Positions 38,201-48,743 of a stretch of 64,000 bases of DNA are shown here, piece by piece; the first letter of the stretch is position 1, and the number at the start of each line of letters is the position of its first letter. Made by a program: the position numbers and the translations under genes. The notes under the pieces were generated by a model. It was given only the letters and a program-made list of their open reading frames with translations. It did no database searches and had not been told where the DNA came from. The stretch comes from Sipunculus nudus (Eukaryota > Annelida > Sipuncula > Golfingiida > Sipunculidae): assembly GCA_026874595.1 (NCBI GenBank), contig CM049308.1, positions 70,156,624 to 70,220,623 on the forward strand, in the 5' to 3' direction.

Positions 38201-41200
38201 TTTAATGTTGGGTCGATTGAGAGTACAAGCTTGTTTTATTGCAGGAAATGCCATGCCCGGAGGGCGAGACGTGCGTTGAGACCCGGATTCACTGCATTAC
38301 GACCCCATGTGATCCTATATTTGAATGTAAACCACGTATGTATAACACATATCTAACCTCTATCAAAGATTTACACTAAAAAGTTAAAGTAATGGAATGC
38401 CGCTTAAATACCATGTGGCTCAGTCTTATTTGCTTAGAACATGCTATAAACTATTAATTATGAAATTGTAAAACCTAAAAACCTGATTGTGTAACAATAT
38501 AGAAAAATTGTAATACACAACTAAAATGTAATACTGGTTCTTTCTGTATCTTAAAATCCTATATATTATGCACAAATGACACCTTGTTAATATGCACACT
38601 ATTTCTCCCTGAATATTTTGATAATGTGGAATGAGGAATTTCATTGTAATAAAGATGTAGATTCCTTTTGTGACTCTGAAAAAGAGTTGATGACTGACCG
38701 TGACTTGTTCATCCTAAGTTACAATGGATGGGATTTCTTTCTTTGTTATGATTATTTTATTGCATATTTTTTTTTTACATTGATTGAGAAGCAATATAGA
38801 TGATATTAGCATTTATTAATTTATACATACGTTTTTAATCAAAGTGCATAGATAGCGAATCTGTCTGACCATATAAGAAAGAAAAAGTTTGTAAACATAA
38901 ACACTCCAGCAATACATTACGGCAATAAATTAAACTAAAAGCACAGGTTATAAATATAATTTCCTTTCGTATTTTCTCTATTAATATCCATTTAAGTTCT
39001 TCATAGTAGGAAATTAATCAGGGCAGACATAAATTAAAATGTTAAGTAACAGTAAATGACCATTGCAAATATTCTCGGTCATATTTCATATTTCCTGCAA
39101 GCACAATCCCCTTTTGGATCATATATTAAACAAGGCTTCATACTGGTATACACAACATTCATGTACAGTGATCCTACTTTTTCTCAAAACAAATGTTAAG
39201 AAGATATATAATACATTTGTAGTAAGAATATTGAAATGCTTATACACATATCTAAATTGACCATTTATTTATGCAGAGTGCCCAGCACTCAAGTGCAAGG
39301 CTTGTCCTGACGGTCACGTGATTGACGACAACGGCTGTAAAACGTGCCAGTGTATCACCAAACCTTCATGTAAGGTTAGTAGCCTTGACACTGTCTAGAG
39401 ATCATGCGCCTATGTGATCAAAATTCTCGCAAAGGCATTTTCCAGTTAAAGTCTATCGCAAACCTCTCGCAGAATTATTTTTGGATGTCATCAAAACTTT
39501 CACAAATTTGCTCAACGGCGCATTCTCTCTTAAGTTTGCGAATTTGAAATACCTCTTGCAGCTGCACGCAAAAAAACCTTCTGCCATTGCTCTCCGAATT
39601 GAAAATTTGCTATATCTTCGTTTACATAGGCCAAGTTTCTTGTCATTTTGTACATCATTTATAAATGCTTCCAATTAAAATAAAGGAGCAGTCAAATGAA
39701 TAGAATTTTGCTTTAAAGTAATGTTAAAAGGAGGCAGCGGGATATAGTTTAATGTTGGGTCGATTGAGTGTACAAGCTTGTTTTATTGCAGGAAATGCCA
39801 TGCCCGGAGGGCGAGACGTGCGTTGAGACCCGGATTCACTGCATTACGACCCCATGTGATCCTATATTTGAATGTAAACCACGTACGTATCACACATATC
39901 TAACCTCTATCAAAAGATTTACACTAAAAAAGTTAAAGTAATGGAATGCCGCTTAAATACCATGTGGCTCAGTCTTATTTGCTTAGAACATGGTATATAC
40001 TATTAATTATGAAATTGTAAAACCTAGAAACCTGATTGTGTAACAATATAGAAAAATTGTAATACACAACTAAAATGTAATACTGGTTCTTTCTGTATCC
40101 TAAAATCCTATATATTATGCAAAAATGACACCTTGTTAATATGCACACTATTTCTCCCTGAATATTTTGATAATGTGGAATGAGGAATTTCATTGTAATA
40201 AAGATGTAGATTCCTTTTGTGACTCTGAAAAAGAGTTGATGACTGACCGTGACTTGTTAATCCTAAGTTACAATGGATGGGATTTCTTTCTTTATTATGA
40301 TTATTTTATTGCATATTTTTTTACATTGATTTAGAAGCAATATAGTTGATATTAGCATTTATTGATTTATACATAAGTTTTTTATCAAAGAAACGCAGGT
40401 AACACTTGATAGATTCGAGGTGGCCATGGGGCAGTAAAATGGTGTGCACAGAATTTTAAATGTGTTTTTGGTTAAAGTGTGGTGGAAGATAGGAGAAATG
40501 TCTCTCAAAGCTCCCAAATTTTATGTCATGATTGCAAATCATATAAGGTCCATACTGATGATATATTACATGCGCTAATTCATGTCTTAACTGTCCTAGG
40601 GTTGCAGTATAGTGTTTTCGTCTGTCTTCCCTGTGTTGGCTGCAGTTGTCCCCTGTTAAACATTTTCCTTCTCGCAGTATCTCTTCAGCTACACCATATT
40701 TCGCTTTACATTTGACACACGTATTGCTTCCACAAAGTTCTTAGAATACCAGAGACTTGTCTTTCATAACAAGGCTATATGCACTTATTTACTTTAAAAA
40801 GAGACCCAATGTGTCCCGATGAACAAATGTAAATGCAGCAATCAAGATGGGAGGCACCCATTTGGTTTTTTTTGTAGACAAAGTATGTCCAGCGCTTCCA
40901 CCTGGCAACATTGGAACATGTGACGAGGCCTGTGGCAGTGACAGCGACTGTGCAGAAGGAGAAAAGTGCTGCTCCAACGGCTGTGGCCATCACTGTATGA
41001 CAGCTGTGGACCGTGAGTTTGCAGGAATATACGAAGTGATATAAAGCAAGATTCATATGAGGCAATGGCTTAGTATTTACTAAACTTATTGTCATTGCAA
41101 AAACATAGCCATATTCTTGAATGTTCACATTTTACAGGTTACATTTTCACTTAATTTGCTTAGATGTTATAGTAATTTCTCCTGGTATTCTGGTAACTGC

Positions 41201-42343
41201 CTGATATCGTTACATTAAGCAAATTAAACGAAGTAACATTATGTACACTCCCGTTTGGTAAAAACTCCGGCGAAAGTTCTGGATCTTACCTTGGTAATCG
41301 TCTAAACACAGGTTGAACTGCTACTAATTATATATTTACCCCAAAAGTGTTCGGTCTCTTTTATGAAGATCCTGGAAAATCAAACGATGTTCTTCACTCT
41401 TTTAAATCAGGTTAATTTTCAAAAGTACCAGTCACGATAAATATCAATTACGTTCCAAAGTCGGAAATTTTGAGGATTATTGTTGATCTGCCTTGTCATA
41501 ATAATTGACCAAAAAATATTCTAAATCATGTTTCATAATCTGTAAAAAACAAGAATGAGATTCTACTTTTTTCACAGATTACTTTTAATGTTGAACTACT
41601 ACACATTCATCCGTAAACTCCTTTCTCAGAGGAAATGTATGAGGAAACTTCATATGGTTCATGTTTACAAGAATCATGACTCTTATCGCCCGTTCGTTCG
41701 TTATTTGTTATTCTTAACTTATTTCTTAATTCCTACCTGAATTCCTGCAATAATAATGACACTAATAAACATATTTCCGTCGCAATGTAGCGATTAATAC
41801 AGTTGTCAGCTCTGTTAATCTGTATGTAATTTTTCCGCTTTCGAAACTTTTTTCCCTAATTCTTCAGATTTTCTTGTTATTAATATAGCAGGTGTATCGA
41901 TATTCTCACCTTTCACAAGGTTTGAAATGCTCTGTATATATTTTTTCCAATAAAATTACATTTTGACTCCGCCTCTTATACGTGACATTTCTCAAGAAAT
42001 TTACAGTGAGGTACCTGTTCTTCAAATTATACAAATGAGAGGTATTTTATATGATCAGAAAATTTTTACAGCAAACATTCAAATTTCTGTTATTGATATT
42101 CGGATTTTGTTTTCTGAACATCGGATTTCGATACATCTGAAAACAGTTCTCATTTTGAAAAAAAGATTGCAAACAATCTTAGTACCCTCAACCCCACACG
42201 GTAAAGACTGGGTGCCCATCCTTTTCATATCTAGGCTTATATAATTATTTTACCGACATCTGTTGATGATTGAAAAATTAATACCGTTATATTTATTTCT
42301 TTTAGCCACGGGAAGGATGAAACCGAAACCAGCAAATAGATGA
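24141..42343 (+). CDS. Gene B: 13-exon Kunitz-antistasin-lustrin-WAP inhibitor
   Basis: The coding exons are 24141-24198, 27223-27399, 30666-30784, 31091-31160, 32067-32182, 34785-34878, 36161-36307, 37730-37827, 38245-38335, 39277-39374, 39792-39882, 40878-41012 and 42306-42343. They total 1332 bases, or 443 residues plus a stop, with every splice phase compatible. Residues 1-19 form a signal peptide. The Kunitz domain is at about 28-78, antistasin plus C-GE-C modules at 80-141 and 143-211, the lustrin-type repeat at 213-260, two more modules at 262-323 and 325-386, the WAP domain at 388-431, and a basic tail ends the protein. Known roles of these families point to a secreted, disulfide-rich serine-protease inhibitor, perhaps in defence, haemolymph or shell/extracellular matrix; which of these is not shown by the sequence. 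An intact TATA promoter and AATAAA signals support a live gene. I recognise no named orthologue. Confidence 0.88.
24410..24790. repeat. Dispersed repeat in intron 1 (GC-richer)
   Basis: This island differs from its AT-rich surroundings (cgtggggcatggccttccct, ggttggggaccgaacgtg, cccacagaagccggtcgc). It is repeated at 57570-57960 in gene C intron 1. The reading frames differ between copies, so it is not coding. It is probably the tail of an old mobile element. Confidence 0.5.
25259..26608. repeat. Direct repeats in gene B intron 1
   Basis: Stretches at about 25259-25470 and 26399-26608 are diverged copies of each other. They share aggtggcagaacctg, gcttggtgttg and a ccagcc(a)aaacgggt end. Both are also present in gene C intron 1 at about 58437-58618 and 60513-60715. 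No coding capacity is shared among the copies, so a repeat element is likely. Confidence 0.6.
27223..27399 (+). CDS. Gene B exon 2: Kunitz domain with Glu at P1
   Basis: A 177-base exon, phase 1-1, after a T-rich tract and ttcag. It has all six Kunitz cysteines (residues 28, 37, 51, 59, 72 and 78 of the precursor), the core RWFFNSTINTC and the FIYGGCGGNDNNF block. Aligned to BPTI, the residue after the second cysteine (P1) is Glu38 (GNCEAAI) rather than Lys or Arg, so trypsin inhibition is not expected. NST is a potential N-glycosylation site. Confidence 0.95.
27482..27546 (+). mobile_element. tRNA-like SINE head in intron 2 of gene B
   Basis: There is an A-box-like tgtggttaagg, a loop cttcaaa and a B-box GGTTCAAAGCC (27526-27536), in tRNA spacing and tRNA length, starting 82 bases after the Kunitz exon. 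The acceptor ends do not pair well. An orthologous copy lies at 61619-61683, so the insertion predates the tandem duplication. Confidence 0.6.
28910..29252. repeat. SINE-like piece and (AT)n / poly-C / (CA)n composite
   Basis: About 28925-29020 contains a B-box-like ggttcgatac and is duplicated at 63080-63175. At 29144-29203 there is a long AT run, followed by a poly-C tract and a short CA run. The same composite sits at 63308-63412, which shows that it was present before the tandem duplication and has changed length since. Confidence 0.6.
30666..30784 (+). CDS. Gene B exon 3: antistasin-like repeat 1
   Basis: A 119-base exon, phase 1 to 0, after tatgtag and before gtaaac. It starts QCPVYDCPMDSPSCPNGY and ends with GCQTCEC, RTERGR and PCM. 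The GC-x2-C-x-C ending is typical of antistasin. The RTERGR stretch is unusually basic. A frameshifted copy without acceptor lies at 48624-48743. Confidence 0.88.
31091..31160 (+). CDS. Gene B exon 4: C-GE-C companion 1
   Basis: A 70-base exon, phase 0 to 1, between tctaatcag and gtacgt. Reads NHKCGPGEKCMDTL and ends GPHCIN. It is shorter than its relatives, with three cysteines. The acceptor context is shared with the shrunken exon of decayed block 1. Confidence 0.83.
32067..32182 (+). CDS. Gene B exon 5: divergent antistasin-like repeat (MCNR type)
   Basis: A 116-base exon, phase 1 to 0, between ttttag and gtaggt. It starts KENKKMCNRVCMDFCNKRAP and ends with LPCPLCNC and DACK. The C-x3-C-x3-C ... 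C-x2-C-x-C spacing fits an antistasin repeat lacking the usual glycine and aspartate. Three damaged relatives lie in blocks 1-3. Confidence 0.85.
32675..33325. repeat. Direct repeat pair in gene B intron 5
   Basis: The stretch at 32675-32805, beginning taagactgatggcacaatct, recurs at 33195-33322 (taagactggtggcaccatct ... caatcactgctacttaacaa). The spacing is about 520 bases, and the copies are diverged and non-coding. Confidence 0.65.
33639..34637. mobile_element. Possible DNA-transposon remnant in gene B intron 5
   Basis: The left end reads CAGGGTTGGCTCC and the right end, reverse-complemented, reads TAGGGATGGGGTT. These are only roughly matching inverted ends. The interior is rich in TTA/TAT triplets near both ends and has no transposase frame. 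The intron is longer than its neighbours. This is a weak call. Confidence 0.3.
34785..34878 (+). CDS. Gene B exon 6: C-GE-C companion 2
   Basis: A 94-base exon, phase 0 to 1, between tttacag and gtgagt. Reads TMLCREGETCESEVVC, then KGKSKC and RSKGRCARN. The cysteine spacing matches the later C-GE-C exons, but the second half is strongly basic. Confidence 0.85.
35506..35573 (+). pseudogene. Fragment of a lustrin-type exon inside gene B intron 6
   Basis: gagaaatgttcccgggatac, then gaatgtgtaattgccc, then gttcgctgtgtgctgt match the 3' half of the lustrin exon. Small deletions and insertions break the frame, and there is no acceptor. It lies 0.6 kb before the real exon 7. Its gatacgaatg resembles gene A (1570) more than exon 7 of gene B (gatatgaatg). 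Confidence 0.75.
36161..36307 (+). CDS. Gene B exon 7: lustrin-type cysteine repeat
   Basis: A 147-base exon, phase 1-1, nearly identical to gene A 1480-1626 (Asn for Arg, Arg for His and Gln for Arg changes). The donor gttggt is weak and conserved between the two genes. Close similarity to gene A begins only about 34 bases upstream of this exon, which marks a duplication breakpoint. Confidence 0.87.
37730..37827 (+). CDS. Gene B exon 8: antistasin-like repeat 3a
   Basis: A 98-base exon, phase 1 to 0. Reads CPALKCKACPDGHVIDDNG, then CKTCKC and PSCK. It differs from its duplicate at 39277 by Lys for Gln in the last cysteine triplet. The acceptor is atgcag and the donor gttagt. Confidence 0.9.
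38245..38335 (+). CDS. Gene B exon 9: C-GE-C companion 3a
   Basis: A 91-base exon, phase 0 to 1. Reads EMPCPEGETCVETRIHC, then TTPC and FECKP. It codes for the same protein as exon 11. It is joined to the next antistasin exon by a shared Gln codon (c + ag). Confidence 0.9.
39277..39374 (+). CDS. Gene B exon 10: antistasin-like repeat 3b
   Basis: The duplicate of exon 8, 1547 bases downstream. Exon and intron are nearly identical. The last triplet is CQC, as in gene A. Confidence 0.9.
39792..39882 (+). CDS. Gene B exon 11: C-GE-C companion 3b
   Basis: The duplicate of exon 9 at the same 1547-base offset, with the same encoded residues. It ends in phase 1 before gtacgt and joins the WAP exon through a His codon (c + ac). 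Confidence 0.9.
40878..41012 (+). CDS. Gene B exon 12: WAP four-disulfide core domain
   Basis: A 135-base exon, phase 1-1, after a T-tract and gtag. Reads KVCPALPPGNIGTC, then SDSDC and GEKCCSNGCGHHC, with eight cysteines. It differs from gene A at a handful of positions (for example NI for TV and H for R). Confidence 0.93.
42306..42343 (+). CDS. Gene B exon 13: basic C-terminal tail and stop
   Basis: After cttttag the phase-1 frame gives PTGRMKPKPANR and stops at TGA 42341-42343. The tail is short and basic. Confidence 0.82.
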
Positions 42344-42712
42344 TCGAATAGAGAAAGAATCAAGAGACATTATACAGACAAGACCAGAGCTCTTATACAA
42401 AATATGTTGACAAACCTGCTAACTGAAAACCGTTCTCTAATTCCGTAATCTGTTTCGCCAGGCGGAGGCCATCAAGTTTGGATATATTCATTTTAAACCA
42501 AATTTCAAATATTACTTGTCATTTGATGAATCCATCACTCCGATTGTTAATTAAAATTAAGTTTCACAAAACCTTGCAAGAATTATTGTGATACTTCGGA
42601 ATAATTCTATTTTGTAATGTCATTTGAGAGGCTATACGGTCATAGAGGGATAAGTCGTTTGGGTATAAAATCAGACTGCATGCTACCGTATGATAAAATT
42701 CATCATATAGCT

Positions 42713-42736
42713 AATAAACGTTGTATACTTAATAAA
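42713..42736 (+). terminator. Poly(A) signals of gene B
   Basis: AATAAA occurs at 42713-42718 and again at 42731-42736, about 370-390 bases after the stop. Confidence 0.5.
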
Positions 42737-44299
42737 CAGTCATGTTTACATATTTTATTCATAAACCGGCCATTATTACTTGTTGTACAAAATATGCGTA
42801 TTTTATTATTTAATTATTTATTAACCATAACTTTAAGGAACGGACTGCAGTAATGATTCCAGTGTACAGATTTACTATATCCATTAGTACTTAGTGTTTA
42901 ACGAACATGAACAGTTTTGGTGAAACTCTTTGTTGGATTAATGCGATTCTAATATCAGCAAATACAAAAAAATAGTGAGGCATCTAGGTTCGTGTTTTGT
43001 ACTAACACGTAAAAATTAATTTGGGCTTTATCATATTTATTTTTTCAATGTTTTATCTTTAAAGCGTTAGTCTCAGTGAGTGATCTATTATTTTTATTTA
43101 TCTTATATTTCCCCAATAAAAACAAAAATATTAATAAACTAACAATTCAACATTTGATATTATGTTACACAAAGAAAATATGTTATCTATGCCGTGCGTT
43201 ATTTTCAGGCATTTTTCTCATTTTGCAAATAAACGCATGCAAATAAACTTATTTTTCTCAGTTACCTTGCCTTCTGGCTTTTGTTTTTACCTGCAGTGAT
43301 ACTGATACATATAGTGATCTAACCCTACCATTGTCTGCATATCTAAATGTCATAAACTTATAAATCAGCGATAGAACATCCAATAAGCTTTTTTTTGTTT
43401 TTTACCATATTTTATAACATAAATAAAATTGCATAGTCATAGCATGCATTGGCTTCACAAAAACGGTTTTGGTTTTATAAATTGCTGAATATAATAAATA
43501 TACTGTACTACTCTTCGCTGATTGCTTCTAAATACTGTATATGCCATGCACCGTTGACTACTTGTTGTTTAAATGCCAATTTTTACATAATTAACAGGAA
43601 TATTTGATCAATTATACATAAACAAAGATACACAAAGTACATAACACAAATATACACATACTACAGTCTCTTTGATATTCTTGTGCATATTCCTTCCGGC
43701 GTAACTCTGAAAATGTTTTGAAGTTCTCACGTGAATATTAATAACACTTTTGTAGTTCATGCTTTTTGTACATTGAGAGGTATAAATATCGTAATATATA
43801 CCCATCATATAAATTAATCTGCTCAGATACCTCATCAATAAAAACAGGAATTTAAATCATTTGTGTTTTTATTCCCTACATGTTAGGTTAATCGGACATT
43901 TCAATGGAGCCCATTTAGTTTCGTGTTTTATAAGTTTTTCGTTCTTGACTTCAATAAACCTTTCTGTCTGAAAAATATATAAAAAATCGCTTAAAGTTCA
44001 TCATGTCTGGTTTTCGTTTTCCACATATACTGATACATATGCTTTTGTTTGGAGAGTGTTTTAACATAAACATATTGCTGCCGCCCAGCACCTATTGCGT
44101 ACATTAAAATGTTGACGTACAATGATGTGACTGTGTACCATTCACATAAAAGATGTAATAGTTAGATTATTTTTTTTTCTTGTTATATTATAATTTACTA
44201 ATTTTAATTTCACATCTTGGTTGTTTGATTTCACAAACAATGATTATTAATCTAAAGAGATAAAAAAAAATCTGTCAAAATTTAAAATATAATTAAGAA

Positions 44300-45690
44300 G
44301 CTGTCACTTTTTTACGACCAATAATGTAATAACCGGCCCATGGGGTAATAACGGTCCATATTGTAATTAAAAACTACCCATAATGTTATAACCATACCCT
44401 GCCCATATTATAATCAAACAGGTCCATATTGTAACAAAAAAGTCCCATGTTGTTACAACGGCCCATATTGTAACTAGAATACGGGTAGTCGACAAGCGAC
44501 TACGTGTATCCGCCGAAATCAGGGTGGGATGGGTGAAGTGAGGCATGGGCTGAGTGGAAAGGGTAGAGTGAGGTGTGTTGCATATTAGCATGGATGTCTG
44601 CAGCCGAAATGTGTATGTAGGTGGCGCCACCTACCACATTTCCAGAAAGCTATCATAGTTGTATACATATGCAAAATTTTATGCAGATCAGTCAAACCAC
44701 TAGTTGTATACGAGTGAATTTATCCAAAAGCAGACATACAGAAGGACGCTGTTCAAAAATGGTTGCAGGTTGCGTCTCCAGTATGATAAAGAGCGATGCG
44801 AGATCTATACACATGCTAAATTTCAGGCGGATACAGCAAACCAGTCCTAAGATATAAACCTTGATGTCTGCAGCGTAAACATAAATGTAGGTGGTTCTAC
44901 CTGACACAAAATCCAGAAAGCTATCCAAGATGTATAAATCTGCAAAATTTTAGGCAGATAAGCCTAAACCACGACGGGATTTGAGTGATTTTATACCACG
45001 GCAGACAAACAGGCGGACGCTGTGCAAAAATGGTTGTGGATGGCGCCACCAGTTTTGCGTATTATAAAGAGTCATGTGAGATCTATACAAATGCAAAATT
45101 TCAAAAGGCTATGTTAAACCAGTCTTGAGATATAAGCCTGTATGTCTGCAGCCTGAACATGAATGTAGGTGGCGCCACCTGTCATAAAATAAGAAAGCTA
45201 TCCAGGATGTATAAACATGCAAAGTTTTAGGCAGTTAAGTCCAACCAATGCAGAGATATGAGTGATTTTATCCCAAGGCAGATGAACAGATGGACCCTGT
45301 GCAAAAATGTTTGCAGGTGGCACCACCATTTTTTAAGTGTATGTTATAAAGCTATCCAAGGGCTACATTTGTGCAAAAGTATTTAGCCTGATCGGTCAAA
45401 CGGTTCCCGAGATATGTGGGTTCATGTGTGGAAACAGACGCACAAATGGACGCTAGGCAGCGAGGAAAGGTCAGAGGTCAACCAAAAAATGAGGACGCAC
45501 GGTTCACATGTGACCTGATCATAATTCCGAATTTTAAAAAATTCTGTCCAGTGGTTACGGAGGAGTTCTCCGGAAACCTATGCGGCAGTGGCGTCCAGCT
45601 GAAAATATAGTATCCGCAAAACTCTGTTTTGGCGGAAACAATAATCATACCTTACCCGTATTGTAACAATTGGCCCATGGGTCATCACGC
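44300..45690. repeat. Tandem repeats with a GGTGGCGCCACC palindrome
   Basis: Three units of roughly 265 bases (about 44585, 44865 and 45130) recur. Each has tgtctgcagc, aatgtaggtggcgccacct, agaaagctat and tgcaaaattt(t)aggc. The flanks carry cccatattgtaa-type short repeats (44330-44480) and a similar ggcccatggg piece at 45675. The block is absent from the equivalent place after gene A, so it is a lineage-specific insertion or expansion. Confidence 0.65.
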
Positions 45691-47742
45691 TGACATGTTG
45701 ACATGTCCTTACACAGATAAACTAATTGAGATAATATAGGTGGCATAATCTTTCATGCATATGAGCTGTTCATCAAGACCCATAAGCACACCAAATCTGA
45801 TGACAAACAATCCAGCCTTTCCTAGGGAATCTGACAATTTGTGTATTTTGCATTATTTCTCGGGTGCTCAAACAATCCCCAAAACTCAAAGTGATTTATT
45901 TCAATTTTCTGAGGATAACATTTTTAGGACTTTCAGGATGTCAAGTGAGAAGATTCTGGGTCCAATAATTAAGAGATTTTCAATTTTTTGGGTGGGGGGG
46001 GGTGCTTATCAGCTCTATAGCTCAGAGAATATTGGTAACAGAGACCAAATGTCACGTTTCCAAGGAAACTTTTCATGGATCTCCATGGAATTTAAGTTAG
46101 AAGATTCTAGATCCAATGGTTATGATTAGTGCCCTGCTTTTGTATCAAATTTGCAAATATGCCGGGGATGCTTATAAGCCTTATAGCTCAAGGAATATGG
46201 GTAACAGACACCTAATTTCACGTTTCAAGGAGACTTGTCATTGATCTCCCGGGAATTCAGGTCAGAAGATTCTTGGTCCAATGGTTAGGATTTGTGCCCT
46301 ACCTTTGTATAAAATTTTAAATTATTCTTGTGGATGCTTAGCTCAGAGAATATGGGTAACCTAATTTCACGTTTCCAGGGATATTTTTAAAGGGCCTCCT
46401 TTGATGTCAGGTTAAAAGATTCAGGGTCCAGTGGTTATGATTTGTTCTCTGTTAATAGATGAGTGCATCTTTATCGGTCTCGAAAATAGAGGAAAAAATA
46501 TCGAAAAAAATCGAAAAAGTACAGGTGGCGCCAACAGCCTGCAGAAACTGTTGAAACACTCAATGATGAATATCCATGCAAAGAATCGTGGTGTTCAATG
46601 CATTAGGTGTTCAGATACTTTCAGCTTTTGTATTAAATTTTCCATTATTCTGGGGGGGGGGGGGGTAACTCATAGGTCATTAGTAACAAAGAACTAATTT
46701 TACGTTTCCTAGGAGACTTTAACTGGGGCTCACTGCATGTAAAGACACAAGCTTTTAGGTCTATCCAGTCATTACGATTTGTGCCCTGTTAACAGATGAT
46801 CGCATCTTTTAAATTCTGAACGGAAGAGAAAAAAAATCGTTAAAAAAAATTAGAGAATACAGGTGGCGCAACCAGTCTGCAGAAACTGATGAAACACTCC
46901 TTAATCAATATTAAAGCAAAGACACCTGGTGATCAATGCATTAGTTGTTCAGATACTTGAGCTTTTGTATAAATTTTCCATTTTTTTGGGGGGGGGGGAG
47001 GAGTACTTTGAAGCCCATAGGTTTTTTGGTAACAGTGAGCTAATTTTACGCCTCCAAGAAGACTTTTCATCCTCCCTGCGTGTCAAGACACAAGATTCAA
47101 GGTCCAGTAATTATGATTTGAGCTCTGTTAAAAGATGACTGCATCTTTCAATGTTCTACAAAAAAAATCGTTAAAAAAAGAAATTTCTTCGTTGTTTCAT
47201 CGTTCTACCTGTACTTAAACGTTACCTGTTGTGTTATGTATTGTTCTATTATTTCATCAGTGGTTAATAAGAGATGGCCTTGGTGTCAGTGCATACTTGT
47301 TCGGTGGTCTCTGCAATGGCTGTACATGAATGTTGTGTTATTAACTTTAATGTTAAATTGTCTTGAACTTCCAGTATTGAATTTAACCCTCCATACCCAA
47401 TCCTCCAAAAAATTATGCCTGCCATCCACAGTAAAAGAAAAACTGAGGAGAAATCTGACTGGTATTATAAAACTACAGCCAAGACATAATATTCTTGAAT
47501 GTCTGATCCGCCATTCTCTGTGTAAACTCAAACGTTATAGTGGTTCTAAATGGTCTCCCTTAATTCTAAAATATACTATTGACACGAAAATGTCGTCTGA
47601 ATGCTCACAGGTCTGTTACTCTTCGGACCCATTTACCATTGTAAATATTTTCGTAAGTTAGGATTACTGAAGCAATGAAGGCATAAACACAAAAACCTAA
47701 CTTGGCAAAATATTTAAGTAATGATAAGAAATAGACATTTGA

Positions 47743-47801
<59 letters not shown>
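47743..47801. repeat. (AT)n microsatellite
   Basis: A run of about 59 bases. The equivalent site on the left (about 9710) has none. Confidence 0.95.
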
Positions 47802-47806
<5 letters not shown>

Positions 47807-48623
47807 CGTACATATACCAGATCCCAAGTCACTTTTTTTTTGTCATGATATTTAACATCTCATGTTAGAACCTTAGTCACAAATTATCCTACATTCATGT
47901 TTCTAGTTGTATGTATATTATATACATTTGAGAGAATAATTGCCATAGTTCAACGGGTTCAATGTCTTCAGCTCATATTCCAATCAGTTTTGATTCCTTC
48001 AACTCATTTTTAAATAATATTGATTCCTTCAACTCATTTTACGATTAATTTTCATCCCTTCAACTCATTTTCGAATTAATTCCGATCCCCTCAACTCATT
48101 TTTGAATTAATGCTGATTCCTACAACTCATATTCCAAGTAATATTGTTTCTTTTAATGCTATTTTCAATTAACTTTGATTCTTTCAACTCTTTTTCCAAT
48201 TAATTTTAACACCTTATGGCCAGCAACGCCTTGAGAGCAGATGAGTGGATGTGTTGTGATGGTTATACCTTGTGGCAAAGTGACATGGCGTCTAGATTGT
48301 CTGGGGATGAAAAACTCATTTTGATATTTATATTTTATAATATATTTAGTGACACTCTGAATTCAGCAGCAGTTGAAAATGTGGTGAATGTGACTAATGC
48401 CACCTTACTGGGATTGGGTTGATGTGTAATACTTATTTCTTTCTCAAATATTGGATTTGTAACAGATTTTGGTTTCATAACGTTAATTAATTAGGCCTAG
48501 GTCCTATTGTTTCATTGCTTGATTTTGGATCTGATCTGTCTATGAAATAAATTTATATTTCAAAATCATAATTTCAATTGGCAGCCCTTTTAGACATAAC
48601 TTCACCATAATTTGGTTATGTAC

Positions 48624-48743
48624 GTCCATGTCCAGTCCATGATTGTCCTATGGATAGTCCAGGCTGTTCCAACGGCTACAAGTTGGAAGTAAAATGGCTG
48701 CCAAACCTGCGAGTGCAACAATTCCATCCTTAATCCATGCCAG
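48624..48743 (+). pseudogene. Block 3 broken antistasin-like exon
   Basis: It aligns along its length with gene B exon 3 (gattgtcctatggatagtcc, aacggctacaag, ctgccaaacctgcgagtg). The acceptor tatgtag is tatgtac. One base is inserted (aagttggaagtaaaatggctg), which shifts the frame before the last cysteines. The donor gtaaat remains. Confidence 0.8.

Larger units (their letters stand above)
37382..40376 (+). repeat. Tandem duplication carrying exons 8-9 and 10-11 of gene B
   Basis: Two units at a 1547-base offset, the first about 37382-38928 and the second from 38929. Each starts with ttaaactaaaagcacaggtt and carries an antistasin exon and a C-GE-C exon with introns. Near identity in the introns points to a recent event. 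Gene A has a single unit. Confidence 0.88.
42344..48623. other. Gene B 3' UTR and repeat-rich intergenic stretch
   Basis: Similar to the gene A 3' flank up to about 43345, then to 7510-10560 from about 46100. The 43350-45700 part has no counterpart on the left and contains the GGTGGCGCCACC repeats. A short frame at 48216 beginning MASNALRADEW has a diverged partner at about 10178 but stops early there. No family exon is seen before 48624. Confidence 0.55.

Noticed and set aside
40775-41128. 117-codon minus-strand frame with many cysteines
   Set aside because: Antisense shadow of the WAP exon. The same shadow exists opposite gene A.
47236-47661. 141-codon open frame on the plus strand
   Set aside because: The homologous stretch near 9070-9660 does not keep the frame, and no domain is seen. 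Chance frame in repeat sequence.
48216-48422. Possible small gene beginning MASNALRADEW
   Set aside because: The partner at about 10178 keeps the first residues but stops early. No splice context or known domain, so not supported as a gene.
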